Source: Cryptomeria japonica (Eukaryota > Streptophyta > Pinopsida > Cupressales > Cupressaceae). Taken from it: a stretch of 64,000 nucleotides of DNA. The stretch lies in the NCBI RefSeq assembly GCF_030272615.1, contig NC_081410.1:254369533-254433532 (forward strand). Reading direction: 5' to 3'. Within the stretch, counting starts at the first letter, position 1. The number at the start of each line of letters is the position of its first letter. The notes beneath the pieces are model-generated. The model was given only the letters and a program-made list of their open reading frames with translations, was not told where the DNA came from and searched no databases. A program made the position numbers and the translations under genes. Positions 48,499 through 59,699 of this stretch are shown in pieces.

Positions 48499-48548
48499 TA
48501 GTTCCTCAAAATAAGCCTAACAGTTTGAGGAGGATCCCAGAAGGTGAA

Positions 48549-49731
48549 TCAATGGATTACGGTAGTCTTCAACATCAACTTATTGTGGCACTTGAGGATC
48601 TTGATCAATCCCAAGCAGAGGTCCAGCTAATGAGAGTGAATCTTAAGGATGCTAAGAACTTCATCCAGCCATTGAAAGATCAATTGAACAAGTCAAGAGA
48701 AAAGAGAAATGAACTTGTTGATAAGCTAAAGGAGAAAGAAAGGTAAAGCAATGATGACCAAGCCCTGAATAAAATGACAAAAGAGTGTGAGAAACTTGCT
48801 AGAGATAATGTATCCCTAAAATATGAGATGGAATCTATAGTGATGAAATTGACCAAGGAGATTGAGGAAAGAAAGAAGAATGAAGAGAATATTAATAAGT
48901 CTTTGAAAGAAAGATCTAATGAATGCAACAAACTTGGTTGTGAGATTGGCCAGCTAGAGCATGATCTGCATGAAACCAAAGAACTTGGAAAGAAGATTCT
49001 TCTTCTTAGGTATGATCTTTAAGCCACAAATGAGTACAAGGAGAAGTTCAAAATCATCCCAGCCAAGCTTAATGAGATGCTTGAAAGATAGAAAGATGTT
49101 GATGACAGAAGAGGTCTTGGGTTTGAGAAAGGTAAAAGTTCTATATCTAGTCAAAGCAATTCTAAGTTTCAACATCAAAAGAACAAAGCTAAAATATCTT
49201 CAGTAAGGCAACCTAATGCTCATAAGTTCAATGGTAACTATTTTGTTTGCAATAAATTTGGTCATATGGCTTGTCAATGTAAAAATAGAATGAATCACAA
49301 TGGTCCATCTTTCTCCGGTCAATGTTTTAAATGCAACAAGTTTGGAAATAAGTTAAATGAATGCAAAAAGTAAGATAAATAACTTTCTAAATAGAATAAA
49401 TGTCAGATTTTATGCTCGTGGTAGGTTTGGACATGTTGATAATCAATGCAGATCAAGAGTAAATTGAGGGAATTTCAGGCCTAGACGAGGAAATGTGGTA
49501 TGCTGCAATTGCAACAAATCTAGTCACATTGAAAGATTTTGCAGAAGAAGAAATGTGAATAGGAATGGTCCGACAAACAAGAATAAGAATGTGCAAAAAG
49601 ATGAAAAAGGGAAAGCGAAAGTGGAGGAGATCGGAGATCAAATTAAGAAGACATGGGTTAAGAAGAGTGATTCAGATGCAGGGAATGGATCCACACCTGA
49701 TTCTGTTGCTGTAAATTCCCCTGGGAATTGA
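48549..49731 (+). pseudogene. Gag-like protein of element D: coiled coil plus four CCHC-type knuckles
   Basis: Coiled-coil blocks at 48549-48746 (VALEDLDQSQAEVQLMRVNL) and 48774-49022 (EMESIVMKLTKEIEERKKNE) are separated by single stops. Then, after YKEKFKIIPAKLNEML and RRGLGFEKGKSS (element E: YKEKFKINLG, SGLGFEQGQSS), come four knuckles. These are YFVCNKFGHMACQC (about 49239-49280, first Cys lost), CFKCNKFGNKLNEC (about 49323-49364, His changed to Asn), YARGRFGHVDNQC (about 49410-49450, two Cys lost) and CCNCNKSSHIERFC (49501-49542). A lysine-rich tail ends at 49731. The strong collinearity with element E shows a conserved architecture rather than chance. Confidence 0.82.
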
Positions 49732-50160
49732 GTTAAGGCCTCCGTCCTAGGGGGAGTTTTAATGAAAATATTACGCACCCCTACAAAAGATGATACTTGA
49801 ATCCCATAGGTTGGCAGACACTATGATAGGGTATTGAAAATAATGTGAGATGATCTTCGGAAGAATCTCAGCAATAATGAAGGTTTGTAGATGATTCCTT
49901 GTGAGTTATCTGTAAAAGATGAGTATCTGGAAAGATAGGGTTAAATGCATTTAATCCACCCTAAAAGTCAGATAAGTGAAAAATAAAAGGCCATTTTTCC
50001 ATTTATTTCTCACTTTGCATTCCAGAGAAGAAGAAGAAAGCGCTCTGTAGAGAAGATTATCGAAGAGATCGAAGCATGAAAGAAGATTTCCCAAGCGAAA
50101 ACCTAGTCTAGCAGTTAAGGTATTTATCAATGAAACTTTTCAAGTTTGAAATTTTCTAAA
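49732..50160 (+). other. Spacer between the two ORFs of element D
   Basis: No coding signal is visible. It includes GGGGGAGTTTTAATGAAAATATTACGC (from 49750) and leader-like sequence before the next ATG. It could serve as an intergenic leader for the second ORF. Confidence 0.4.
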
Positions 50161-51287
50161 ATGGTTGCTTCTAGTATGGTGACACCTTTGATTGTAGATA
50201 TTACTCAGATAGCTTGACCATATTTTATGAAACATCCATTTATTTCCATGGAAGATGATCTGAAGAGTGCATTTTCATCAGTTCCAATCATGTTTTGCAA
50301 ATCAAAGATATTAGGGTTTACACTCATTGCAACATTGAGGAATTGGGAAGCTCACATCTATTAAATCTCTACAACAAATAGTTGATCGATGGAAATTTCA
50401 GGCTAAAACCGGAATTCCAAGTGTTGGGGGATAAGGGTTTTGTATAGTTCGTCAAATTTCCGATATTTGATGAACAAGAATGGGTCTAATATGTCCTTAG
50501 CAGAATGCATGATGAGTTCATGTGGTTAAAAAAGCCATTAAAGATTACAAATAATTCTATTAGAGTTGTTATTGGTTTGTGTTCATCTGGTGAATTTCCC
50601 TCATTGAAGTCGGTGAAGAACCAAATTTTTATAGATGCAACCGAATCAAAATTTGATAAAAGAGCCATGACAACCAATGACATTCTAGAGTATGATGTTA
50701 GATTTTCTTTAATGGTGAATGGATATAAGATATACTAATTGTAGCAGAGAGAGCTTTGTATCCGGAACCACCATATATGCTGCTTATGAGATGATCCAAG
50801 AGAATAAAAGGTATCATCTGTGTGAGTTGCTCTAGAGTGAGTTGATGAAAGGATCTAGTATGATGTTCTCTCATATGCTCTAGCATCACAAAAAGAGAAG
50901 CCCAAAGATGATCAAGTTGATGTAAGTGTTCCCTCTATTATGGTAAAGAAAGATGTGGTTAGAGATAAGCTGGGAGATGAGTTGGATAAAGGTAAAGACA
51001 AGATTGGAAATTATAATAAGGATGAGGATACACAAAATCCTCTGGATCAGCCCATGGATACAATGCCCTCTATTGAGACTCAAGCTCGGGTTGTTGATGA
51101 TGCAAACCTTAAAGAGGTCAAGACAGAAATAGATGTAGAAGGGATGAAACAAGAGACTGTAGATGATGTGAAAGAGTTGCTTGAAAAGGACAAACAGTTT
51201 TTTGATCATCTGACATTGTCCCAAGGTCCAATTAACTTAGATTCATTCTCTTCCATCCAAAATTTGAAGCTATCATCACTTGCATAG
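50161..51287 (+). pseudogene. Second ORF of element D, N-terminal part and linker
   Basis: The ATG at 50161 begins MVASSMVTPLIVDITQIA. Broken frames follow up to 50505, where an open block has EFMWLKKPLKITNNSIRVVI then GLCSSGE, equal in pattern to FIWLNKPYKITKEAI then EITGLPS in element E. From 50890 an open K/D/E-rich linker runs to a TAG at 51285-51287. That stop lies in the CATAG target duplication of element G; the frame continues beyond G at 61819. No enzyme motif is visible, and the family is unknown to me. The minus-strand frame 50886-51224 is a shadow. Confidence 0.7.
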
Positions 51288-52281
51288 TGTTGTGTGAAAA
51301 TACAACACACCCCATTTAGGCTATGAAAATAGGGACCCACCAAAAAAATTTCTTAATGGGCCTTGCAATTAGAGAGATGAGGAATACAGTTGCGCGAAAA
51401 AAGGGTAATTGTGGAGATGAATAGGTACTTTGAAATAGGCTAAATGAAGAGATGGCCCAAATTTTGGCAAGCCTTCAACAGTACTGGGAACAACAACTAG
51501 AGATTTCTAAGTAGAAAGAAAAGTCAAAAGTTGACCAAGAGCAGGAAGGACATTGAGTTGTCGATATTTTTGTCCTTTTGCTAGAAATCTTCTATAAAAG
51601 CAGAATAATGTTCATTCTAAAAATAGTTTAATATTTGTAGACTTATGAGAGCTCTGACAAGTTTGAGCCTCTTTTCTTGTTTCTCTTACAAAATAGTTAT
51701 TTTGGTAGTGTATGTTCTTTGCAAATAATAGTGATGATGAAGTCTGAAGGACTAATAGCTGATGATATATGATTGTACCTTACTATGTTGTATGAAGTAA
51801 AATATAACTCTACGTGGATTTTCAGTGTTTTATATCCCTGGCTTTGCTTAATTAAATATTTCATTTGTGGACCACGTAGTTCTATAAATAATTGAGAGAA
51901 TATTTTTGGTTATTTGTAAGATTGTTCTTTATCATTACTGATTATTTCAGAAAGGCATGTATTGAGATACTAGCTTAGGATATCAGAATTCATTCCAGCA
52001 TTTAAATTCATTTGTTTGTTTTTATTTCAAAACATTCAGAGAATTGTGAGCTACAACAAAGATAATCCTCCAGAGAACGCAAAAACTGGGTTATCTTAAA
52101 GGAACTAATTAAAATCCCCTCATATAAAAACAATTGATGTATTCTACTGAGTAAAACCATGGGGTCTTATAAGAAGTCTCGAGCCTTGAGGTCTAGGTCT
52201 CCTATACCTTTCAAGAACATAAACTCACAGTTTAAAGAAAGAGTTTATGAATGTTGAGTGAACTCAAAACTCACATCAACA
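51288..52281 (+). repeat. 5' LTR of element G
   Basis: It begins TGTTGTGTGAAAATACAAC and ends ACTCACATCAACA and aligns end to end with 60822-61813. It has none of the modules shared by the Copia-type LTRs. A TATA-like TCTATAAAAGCAG lies at 51591. Confidence 0.95.
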
Positions 52282-52305
52282 GAACCTGGTGCTAGAAGGA
52301 GGGCC
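52282..52305 (+). promoter_or_regulatory. Primer-binding region of element G
   Basis: GAACCTGGTGCTAGAAGGAG follows the LTR. TGGTGC begins four or five bases inside, as expected for a tRNA 3' end complement, but I cannot name the tRNA. It is clearly not the initiator tRNA-Met site of the Copia elements. Confidence 0.5.
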
Positions 52306-52339
52306 AGAAGTACTAGATCTTAAGAAAACTAGATAGTTT

Positions 52340-53700
52340 AAGCTGAAGTATAGAAGAGTCACTAGGTCTAGTTTGTGTGATCCTGGTGTTCAGTTTCGAG
52401 CATTACCAGATAGGAGGAATAGAAGGCCTAGGGCTAGTTCAGCAGGATCAAATTTAGCAAGTAATAATAGAGGACAAGTGCAGAATCAATTGCAAGGTCC
52501 ATTACATCCATTGCCACCACATCCTCCAATGGTGTATTTTAATGCAAATTCACCTATCAGGTTCAACATCTACCATGATTTACCCAAAAAATCTTGACAA
52601 ATTGTGTCCAAAGTTTCAAATTCATGGTGATGCAAAAGTGCATCTTAAGGTTTTCAAAGATATGTGTGGAAGAGATTGAATTTAGCATGAAGATGTAGTG
52701 TGTAGGTTGGTTGCATATACTCTAAGTGAAGATGCTCATGTTTGGTATATTAACTTGCCTACCAGTTCAATAACAACATGAGATTTGTTAGAAGTTGCAT
52801 TCCTATCAAGATTCAAAGCACCTATAGATCTCGATACATTATATCACTAGTTTGCCTTAATTCATCGAGAGCCAAATGAACCAATTAGTATTTTTAATGA
52901 TAGATTCCACAGAGCTTACTCAAAGCTTGAAGCTCCATACACATTAGCTGAGCTTGCCACTTTGTCAGCATATTATATAGTTGTAGATCCCTTAACCTCA
53001 ATGTTTGTAATGAGGAAACTCCCACAAATTGCAACCCTGTCAGTAGCATATGTTGAATCCATAAATGTTAATAAGGAAATGAGATAGATTGGATATGGTC
53101 CAACCACCAGACCTAGTTATAATAACATGATAGTACCATTAGGAAATACTATAGCACCATCCATGCATGGGGTAAGTCTAGTCAAGTTTCTCCAAAGCAC
53201 TTTTCCAAACCAAGCAGTTCTAGATAATAACAAAGCTATAGTAATACATCATGGACTAGCTATCACTGAAGTGACCCCAAATAATAGAGGTTATTTCTTT
53301 TCACACACTCTCAAGATAAATGACCAGGAACATCACAATAATAAGCAATAAATTAAGGAAATCTCTAACATGTTAAGGAAATTGACTATAGAAGTGTCCT
53401 ACTTGAGAAGTCAAAATTATAATAATAGAAGTTATGACCAAGGGAATTTCCATTCACAACAAAGGTACAGTCAAATTCGACCTCTGAGACCTTGGAATTC
53501 TCGACCAAATAATGGAGGGATAGTCTCACCATTAGATAATCCTCCAGTTGGGGAAAATAATCCCCCTGCCAGAATTAATTTGATAGAATGCACCTTGACT
53601 AATTTGTGCATAATTCATAATACTGTAGGTCATGCAGAGAAAGATTACCCTTAGTTAAAGATAGCAAATGATATCTTCTAATCTAAAGTCATGAACTTAC
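52340..53700 (+). pseudogene. Gag of element G
   Basis: A proline-rich N-terminal part (52373-52597) is followed in shifting frames by a Ty3/gypsy retrotransposon Gag core: VWYINLPTSSI, FLSRFKAPIDLDTLY, FALIHREPNEPISIFNDRFH and SKLEAPYTLAELATLSAYY. The next block (53127-53351) and a N/R/P-rich block (53370-53654) with CIIHNTVGHAEKDYP, a degenerate zinc-knuckle region, complete it. Confidence 0.82.
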
Positions 53701-54002
53701 AACATTCGAAATAATTTAGTGAGCAAAATGCATGTAGGGAAATTGTCCCAGCCAAATACGACATTGCTTTACTTTAAGAAATCCCTAGACAGTCAGCAAG
53801 TCCGATACACAAAAATCCTATGGTGGAGCACATTGGAAATATCGGGGAAATCCCTGCTTTGGTAGTGGAATCGTATATATTCCCTTTTCAGCAGGAAGAT
53901 TCCTCCAAGTCAAAAACTGAAGAAGTTTATGCTACAGGATAGTATCATAAAGGGAACACCTATAATCTGAGAAGTCAAACTTATAACAAGCTTAGGGATC
54001 CT

Positions 54003-54893
54003 TTGACAACTTCAGTACCATCGAATAATTATCAAACACCTCCCAATCCTCAAGCAAATAACCTACCAATCACCCCTAAAGAAAATAAAGTTTACAAAAT
54101 CCTAGGAGTGATTAAAACGGGTAAGTTTGAAGTTAAAGGTAATGATACAAGTGTCGAACAATTGATGAACTACTTAACAGAAGAAATTATGAAAGTGAAA
54201 GTAAATTTGTCTTTGACAGAATTGTTGAAAACTCCTATTATCAAGAACATGTTCCTTAAAGGATTGGAAGAGCATGTAGGGAAATAAAAGAGTGATCATA
54301 GGGAGAAGGAACCCGAGGTCAAAGAAAAAGAAATTATGCCTACTGATGAAGCACACGTGGAAATATATAAAGGCAAGTCAGAAGTTTTTTCGTTCTTGTT
54401 AACTCTGAGGATATTCGGGAAGAACTTACATAATTGTTTAATTGACTCTAGGGCATCCACAAATGTCATGCCACTAGCTAATTGTCAAGTATTAGGTCTG
54501 ACTCCAGCAAGATCAAACCGTAAAGTAACTCAATTAGACCGAATAGAAGTGAACATGACCAGGGAATTGACAAATATACACATGCAATTGGCATCAGACC
54601 CAAGGATACAAGGTTTCATGGATATTCAAGTAGTAGATATACTCGATCAGTATAGGATTATACTAAGCAGAGACTGGCTGAGAATGCTAAATGGACATTT
54701 ACATACAGATTTCTCTCATATGTGGTTACCATGGAAGGGAGTTCCAAATCAAATTAGAATAGAATCTGAACCTCGGGTGAAGCTAATGGTCACTGATTAC
54801 AATGAAGAAAATGAGGTACTTCATCTAGAAGTAGAACTTGGAGTTTATGCTATAAAGTCACAGATGGATGAAATATGTGTGCTTGAAATATAA
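54003..54893 (+). pseudogene. Aspartic protease of element G
   Basis: A linker block (54003-54287) is followed by an open block of 185 codons (54336-54893). It contains CLIDSRASTNVMP (54435-54473), the DSGAS active site with Gly changed to Arg, and ILSRDWLRMLNGHLHTDFSH then MWLPWKG, the C-terminal protease signature of Tat/Athila-type gypsy elements (LLGRDWxxxxxxxxSxDxxHL). The enzyme would process the polyprotein; the active site as it stands is not functional. Confidence 0.85.
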
Positions 54894-55169
54894 ACCATTA
54901 TAGAAGTTTTACCACATAGAGACATGTTGATTGAATCGGGTAATGAATGTTCCAATGAATAAAAGGATGTATTAGACATGTTCAAAGAGATGGTTGCTTA
55001 GAGAGTTCATACCTACATACAACACAGGAAATCGTTAGAATCCATACTGTTGACTGATTGGTATAGGGTCCATAATATTTCACATCCTAAAATGCAGTGC
55101 ATACTATGTTTGACTATGTTAGATAATAAACGGACTGCAAGTAAAGTGACACCAAAAGGAATGAGTCCA

Positions 55170-55715
55170 CTAAAAATTGATGTCGGAAATTAGCAGGGAA
55201 ATTAAGAAACTAGAAGAAAAGGAAACTTCTCTTAATTGTAGAGAATATCCCGAAGTGGGAAGATTTAAAGTAGATTCCAAAGTTGGAAAATCTCTCGCAT
55301 TGAGAGAAGATGAGTTTTGGACATTGAAGTTTGATGGATCAAAATATAAGCAACGCATAGGCATATGAGTAGAATTGACTAACTCAAAAGGAAAATCATT
55401 CGTGGTCGCCTACAGACTTCAGTTTCAATGTACTCACAACACTTCAAAGTATGAAGCATTGATACATGATTTATTATTAGCCATAAAGAAAGGATTTTGG
55501 ATACTAAAAGTAATGGGAGATTTAGAGTTAGTGGTTAGACAGATAAGAAAACAATACGTTTGTCGATATAAAAAAGATTGCTAACTACCGACATCGAGTA
55601 TGGGATTTAATAGAAAGTTTTGAAGCTTTTAACATTGAACATATCTCAAGAAAGTTTAACAAAAGAGTAGATTCTTTATCAATGGCAACAAGTTCACTGG
55701 AACCGTTAGTCTTCT
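55170..55715 (+). pseudogene. Additional RNase H domain of element G, upstream of RT
   Basis: In two frames: FWTLKFDGSKYKQRIGI (first Asp), GKSFVVAYRLQFQCTHNTSK then YEALIHDLLLAIKKG (the glutamate of TSEYEAL is changed to Lys), VMGDLELVVRQI (third residue, Asp) and ISRKFNKRVDSLSMA (last Asp). This is the cellular/archaeal-type RNase H motif set known from plant Tat-lineage elements. It lies between protease and RT, whereas the classical RNase H follows RT at 57060. A stop at 55366 and a shift near 55583 break it. Confidence 0.85.
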
Positions 55716-56049
55716 AGATTGAAGAAATTTATAGTAGAGTTGGTTTCAACTCCATCAATACCGGATAACGTGTGAAACTTGCAATTTTTTGAAGATGATC
55801 ACCACATCAGGGAATTCATTACAAACTCTGGTTTATTTGAGGCATATGTGATTGATGAAGTTGATCTGTCGAGTGATGAAGCGGAAGAATAGTCCAAAAT
55901 TTTGAAGTGTAACAATATCCCTAAAGGCATATTAGAATTAGAAAGGTTGTTTGATATAGATCAATTTCTAAAATAGAAAAGCTTACCTAAAATAGAAGGA
56001 GACAAATGCCAATAGTACAGTCTAGATACAACAAAAGAGCATAATGTTT

Positions 56050-57000
56050 TAATAGGAAAGGTTTGTACTAGAAGAAAGGGATGAAATAATACAAGCACTG
56101 AAAGATTACATACATGTCATCGCCTGGATGTATGAATATTTGAAGACATATGACACATCTATTATCACTCATATGATTCCTTTGAAACCTGATGCAAAGT
56201 CATTCCAACAGAAACAAAGACCAGTAAATGCTTTAATAGAGTCCCTAATCCATAAATAAGTACATAAATTGTTGTCGGAAAGAATTATATTTCCTATTAG
56301 GAATTCAACTTGGGTTGTGAGCCTTGTTCCAGTTTGTAAGAAAAATGGATATATAAGGTTATACATAGATTTTAGAAACCTAAACAAGGCTTTAGAGAAA
56401 TACAATTATCCACTGCCGCCTTTAGACGAAGTGATACAAATAGTTAATGGATCTCAAATGATGTCTTTTCTAGATGGATTTTTGGGATATAACCAGGTTA
56501 TGGTTGATAAACAAGACAGGTTAAAGACTGTGTTTACCACAAAGTGGAGAACCTTTGCCTATAGAAGGATGCCATTTGGGATGATAAATGCTAGAGCAAC
56601 GTTCCAAAGGGCGATGGATATTGCATTTAGAGATTTGGTCGACAAGCGCATAATAATTTACATGGACAATTTGACTATGTTTTCAAAGGATAGGTCCACA
56701 CACGTACAAGATTTGTGGAAAGTGCTAAAAAAAATGCGAACAATACAGGATATCTTTAAATCCGAAGAAGTTTATATTTGGGGTGACTGGAGGAAAGTTG
56801 TTAGGACAAATAACTTTTGAGGCTAAAATATTGATAGACCTAGATAGAGTTAGTGTGTTGATGAATTTGCAAACCCCTAATACTAAAAAGGAGTTAAAGT
56901 CATCTTTCGGAAAGATCAATTTTGTCTGCAAATTCATTACAGGTTTTGCGGAGATAGTATAACCATTGAACGCAACGTCAAAAAAGGAGGCTAAAATAGA
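56050..57000 (+). pseudogene. Reverse transcriptase of element G
   Basis: The open block 56269-56820 has the Ty3/gypsy RT core: WVVSLVPVCKKNGYIRLYID with FRNLNKA, SFLDGFLGYNQV (first Asp), TFAYRRMPFGMINARATFQR and IIIYMDNLTMFSKD (YMDD changed to YMDN, 56659-56670). Upstream, HMIPLKPDAKSFQQKQRP marks the N-terminal RT edge. A frame change near 56740 leads to the connection/thumb region with GRINFVCKFITGFAE-like sequence. Confidence 0.92.
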
Positions 57001-57480
57001 ATGGACAAAAGAGGCACGGGAAGCTTTTGAAATCACAAAGAAAGCAATAGCAGATGCCCCAGTATTGTCTAGCCTTGATTATAACAAACCCTTCTATATC
57101 TACTCATTCGCTTATGAGCATACTTGCTTAGTGGTACTAACATAGAAAACTGAGATGAAAGAAGAAAAGCCTATATCATTTATGAGTTGTCTGTTCAAAT
57201 ATGCGGAGCTAAGATACATAAATATCAAAAAACATGATTTTGCATTAGTAAAAGAAATCCAAAAATTTAGGCATTACATTCTAAGGAGCAAAGTTATTGC
57301 AATTGTGCTTGACACATCAATAAAAACCCTTCTAATACAAAATGAGATAGGAGAGAGATAGGCTAAATGGATTACTGTCATACAAGAGTTTGATATAGAC
57401 ATTGTCCCAATGAAGTTGGTAAGAGGACAAGCCTTACTGCAAGCAATTGTGGAAATAGACCCGCAACTAATAAGCTAGTA
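57001..57480 (+). pseudogene. Classical gypsy RNase H of element G
   Basis: KPFYIYSFAYEHTCLVVLT is the first-strand block, followed by EEKPISFMSCLFKYAELRYI (PIxYxSRxLxxAExRYxxxE type) and FRHYILRSKVIAIVLDTSIK then TLL. After a stop comes WITVIQEFDIDIVPMKLVRG QAL-type sequence, the classical end of the domain. It directly follows RT as in all gypsy elements. Confidence 0.9.
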
Positions 57481-58743
57481 GTATGTGCTTAATAACAAAA
57501 ACTAGGATGATTGGTTTGAAGATTTGATGCATATTCTCATCACAGGTCGTTGCCGAGACCATTTGAACAGATCACAACGTAGAGTGGTGAAAGTCAAAAC
57601 ACAAAATTATATGATAAAGAATGGAAATTTGTTCCACGGAGATCATGCGAGGGCTTACTTGAGGTGTGTAAGTAAAGAATAATCAAAGAAGACCCTTCAT
57701 GAATTTCATGATAAATTTTGGTACAGGACACAAAGGACATCTGGATACAACCCACATAGTATTAAGGGCGGGATATTACTGGTCCACTATCTTCAAGGAT
57801 GTTTACCAAAACATACAACATTGCCATGTTTTTCAAATCCACGTAAATAAAGGAAAATATTCAGCACAACCATTACAATTTGTAACAAAAGCATGATCAT
57901 TTGCGTAATGGGGCATGGATTTCATTGGAATGATAAACCCCCCATCATTGGTAGGATACAGGTATATCTTAATGTTAACAGATTATTGTACTAGGTGGTT
58001 TGAGGTGATAACATCAAGGAAATGCACTACAAAAATTGTTATTCAATTTCTAGAGGACAACATCATCACGCGTTTCAGAGTCCCAAATTTCTTGGTATGT
58101 GAAAATGGCCCTGCTTTCACATATTTAAAATTTTCTGACTGGGCATTATTTTTTAGTTTTCTTCGAATTATTATCCTCAAGGTAATGGTTTAGCAGAATC
58201 CACTAATAAAAGTTTAACAGATATTAAAAACTATTAAACAAGAACCCAAGAGAGTGGCATGCTATTTTGAGATATGCGTTATGGGTCAATAGGATGAGAA
58301 TCAAAAGTATCTTGGGAAATTTACCATACCATCTTGTCTATGGCTTAGATCTAGTAGTACCCACAAACCTGAAAATACCCACATTAAAATTTATCCAAGA
58401 GTACTTAGGGTTTGAAAAAAAGGAAGAAGCAAGATTAACTCAATTGTTAAACTTAGATGAAAAGAGGGATAAAGTCATCGAATGTATGAACAAACATCAA
58501 GAAATTGTAAAAAGATGGTTTAACAAGTGTGTGAAGGTAAAAGCATTTTATCTAACGGACCTGGTGCTTTATCGTGAAAAATCACAAGATGAAAAAGGAG
58601 TGTTCAGAAAATTCTCACCTCTATGGTCAAGACTGTACCAAATATCGGAAATTATAGGGGATAATGCATTTAGGTTATCAAATTTGCAAGGAGAACCTCT
58701 CGCATTGCTTGTCAACGAGCAATTTTTAAAACATTACTTTTAA
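57481..58743 (+). pseudogene. Integrase of element G
   Basis: The HHCC zinc domain is at 57690-57850: EFHDKFW, then GHKGHLDTTHIVLRAGYYW and CHVFQIHVNK (last Cys lost). The DDE core has MDFIGMINPPSLVGYRYILM (57915), ENGPAF (DNG changed to ENG, about 58100) and YYPQGNGLAESTNKSL (Glu block, about 58165-58212). The C-terminal domain 58267-58743 is open for 158 codons, with GNLPYHLVYGLDLVVPTNLK, the GPY-like segment GVFRKFSPLWSRLYQISEII and a natural stop at 58741. It is the best preserved part of G. Confidence 0.92.
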
Positions 58744-59320
58744 GCGTAGAGTTGGAAGATTAGTGGTGTATATAGTGTAAATAGAATAGTTTAGTTTAAA
58801 TTCGAGTATAGTCATGTTAATAAGTTGCGGAGAAAGAAAAATAATATGATGGGTAGGTGTAAATTCGATTTAAGATAGAGTTAGTGTTAGATTAGTCAGA
58901 GTGAAGCCATTAGCAGATTGAACAACCAAACATATTCAACAATGGAAGCAATTGTTTTAATTCAGGGCCAAAATATACAGATTTCATTTATCATCACAGA
59001 AAAATGTACATGTATCAAAATTATCACCCAAAATGTACAAATCTAACAATCACAAAGCCAAAAGTCTGAGACTACTGAGAGAAAAAGATATCAGTCACAG
59101 GTCAAAAAGTGAAAAGAATACTTTTAGTTGTCAAGAATCATCAACCACATCAAAAAGTCACATTTCCCGACCCCATCAATGTCCAGGATCAGCCCAAAGT
59201 ATCTGTTTAAGTACTAGCAAGCATGGCGAGATTTTTTCCTATGGTCTTCAATGGTACAGGTTTGGAAACCACTAAGAAATCTAAAAACTGGCACTAGAAC
59301 TGGTGAAACCCAGAAATCCA
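58744..59320 (+). other. 3' region of element G before the antisense ORF
   Basis: No sense-strand domain is visible. The plus-strand frame 59033-59275 is serine-rich and unrecognised. This is part of the long 3' untranslated region. Confidence 0.4.
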
Positions 59321-59327
59321 CGACATC

Positions 59328-59699
59328 CTAGGGCATAGGTATGCCATATCCAGAGAGGGCTACTCCCAAAATCACATCTAGCCCTCCAAGAAAGTCTCGA
59401 TGCAATAAACGGTCGCACAAGTCCAAAACTATATTATCATCTTCCCCTAAGTCCAATAGAGAAGCTATGAAGTGGGATGCAATGCTAGAATTTACCCTGT
59501 ATCTAGTGGTCAAAGTTAAGAATTCATGCCCTAAGATCCATTTCACTGCCCTTTCAACTAAATCAGCATCTCAGATGTCATGAAGCATAAATACACAATG
59601 CTGACGATGATGGGTAATGGACCCTAAAATAGTTAATTGACAAGGGCTGCTAGTTAGGCATATAGCACATTCAACCAACAAAGAAAGTTCACGAGCCAT
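59328..59699 (-). pseudogene. Antisense ORF of 123 codons in the 3' region of element G
   Basis: From ATG at 59699 the minus strand is open for 42 codons, meets a single TGA (a CGA would remove it), and continues in the same frame to TAG at 59328-59330. It begins MARELSLLVECAICLTSSPC; later comes LVERAVKWILGHEFLTLTTR and the end is LGVALSGYGIPMP. The composition is protein-like (Cys/His cluster at residues 11-42, then a leucine-rich helical part). I do not recognise the family. Antisense ORFs between integrase and 3' LTR are known for some Tat-lineage elements, which fits G. Confidence 0.6.

Noticed and set aside
48680-49178. Minus-strand serine/phenylalanine-rich ORFs
   Set aside because: They are the reverse complement of Gag coiled-coil codons of element D.
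49750-49780. Extra LTR border at the GGGGGAG motif between the ORFs of D
   Set aside because: No TG...CA structure or repeat partner follows; it is probably a chance or vestigial purine tract.
50886-51224. Minus-strand 112-codon hydrophobic ORF
   Set aside because: Shadow of the charged linker of D's second ORF.
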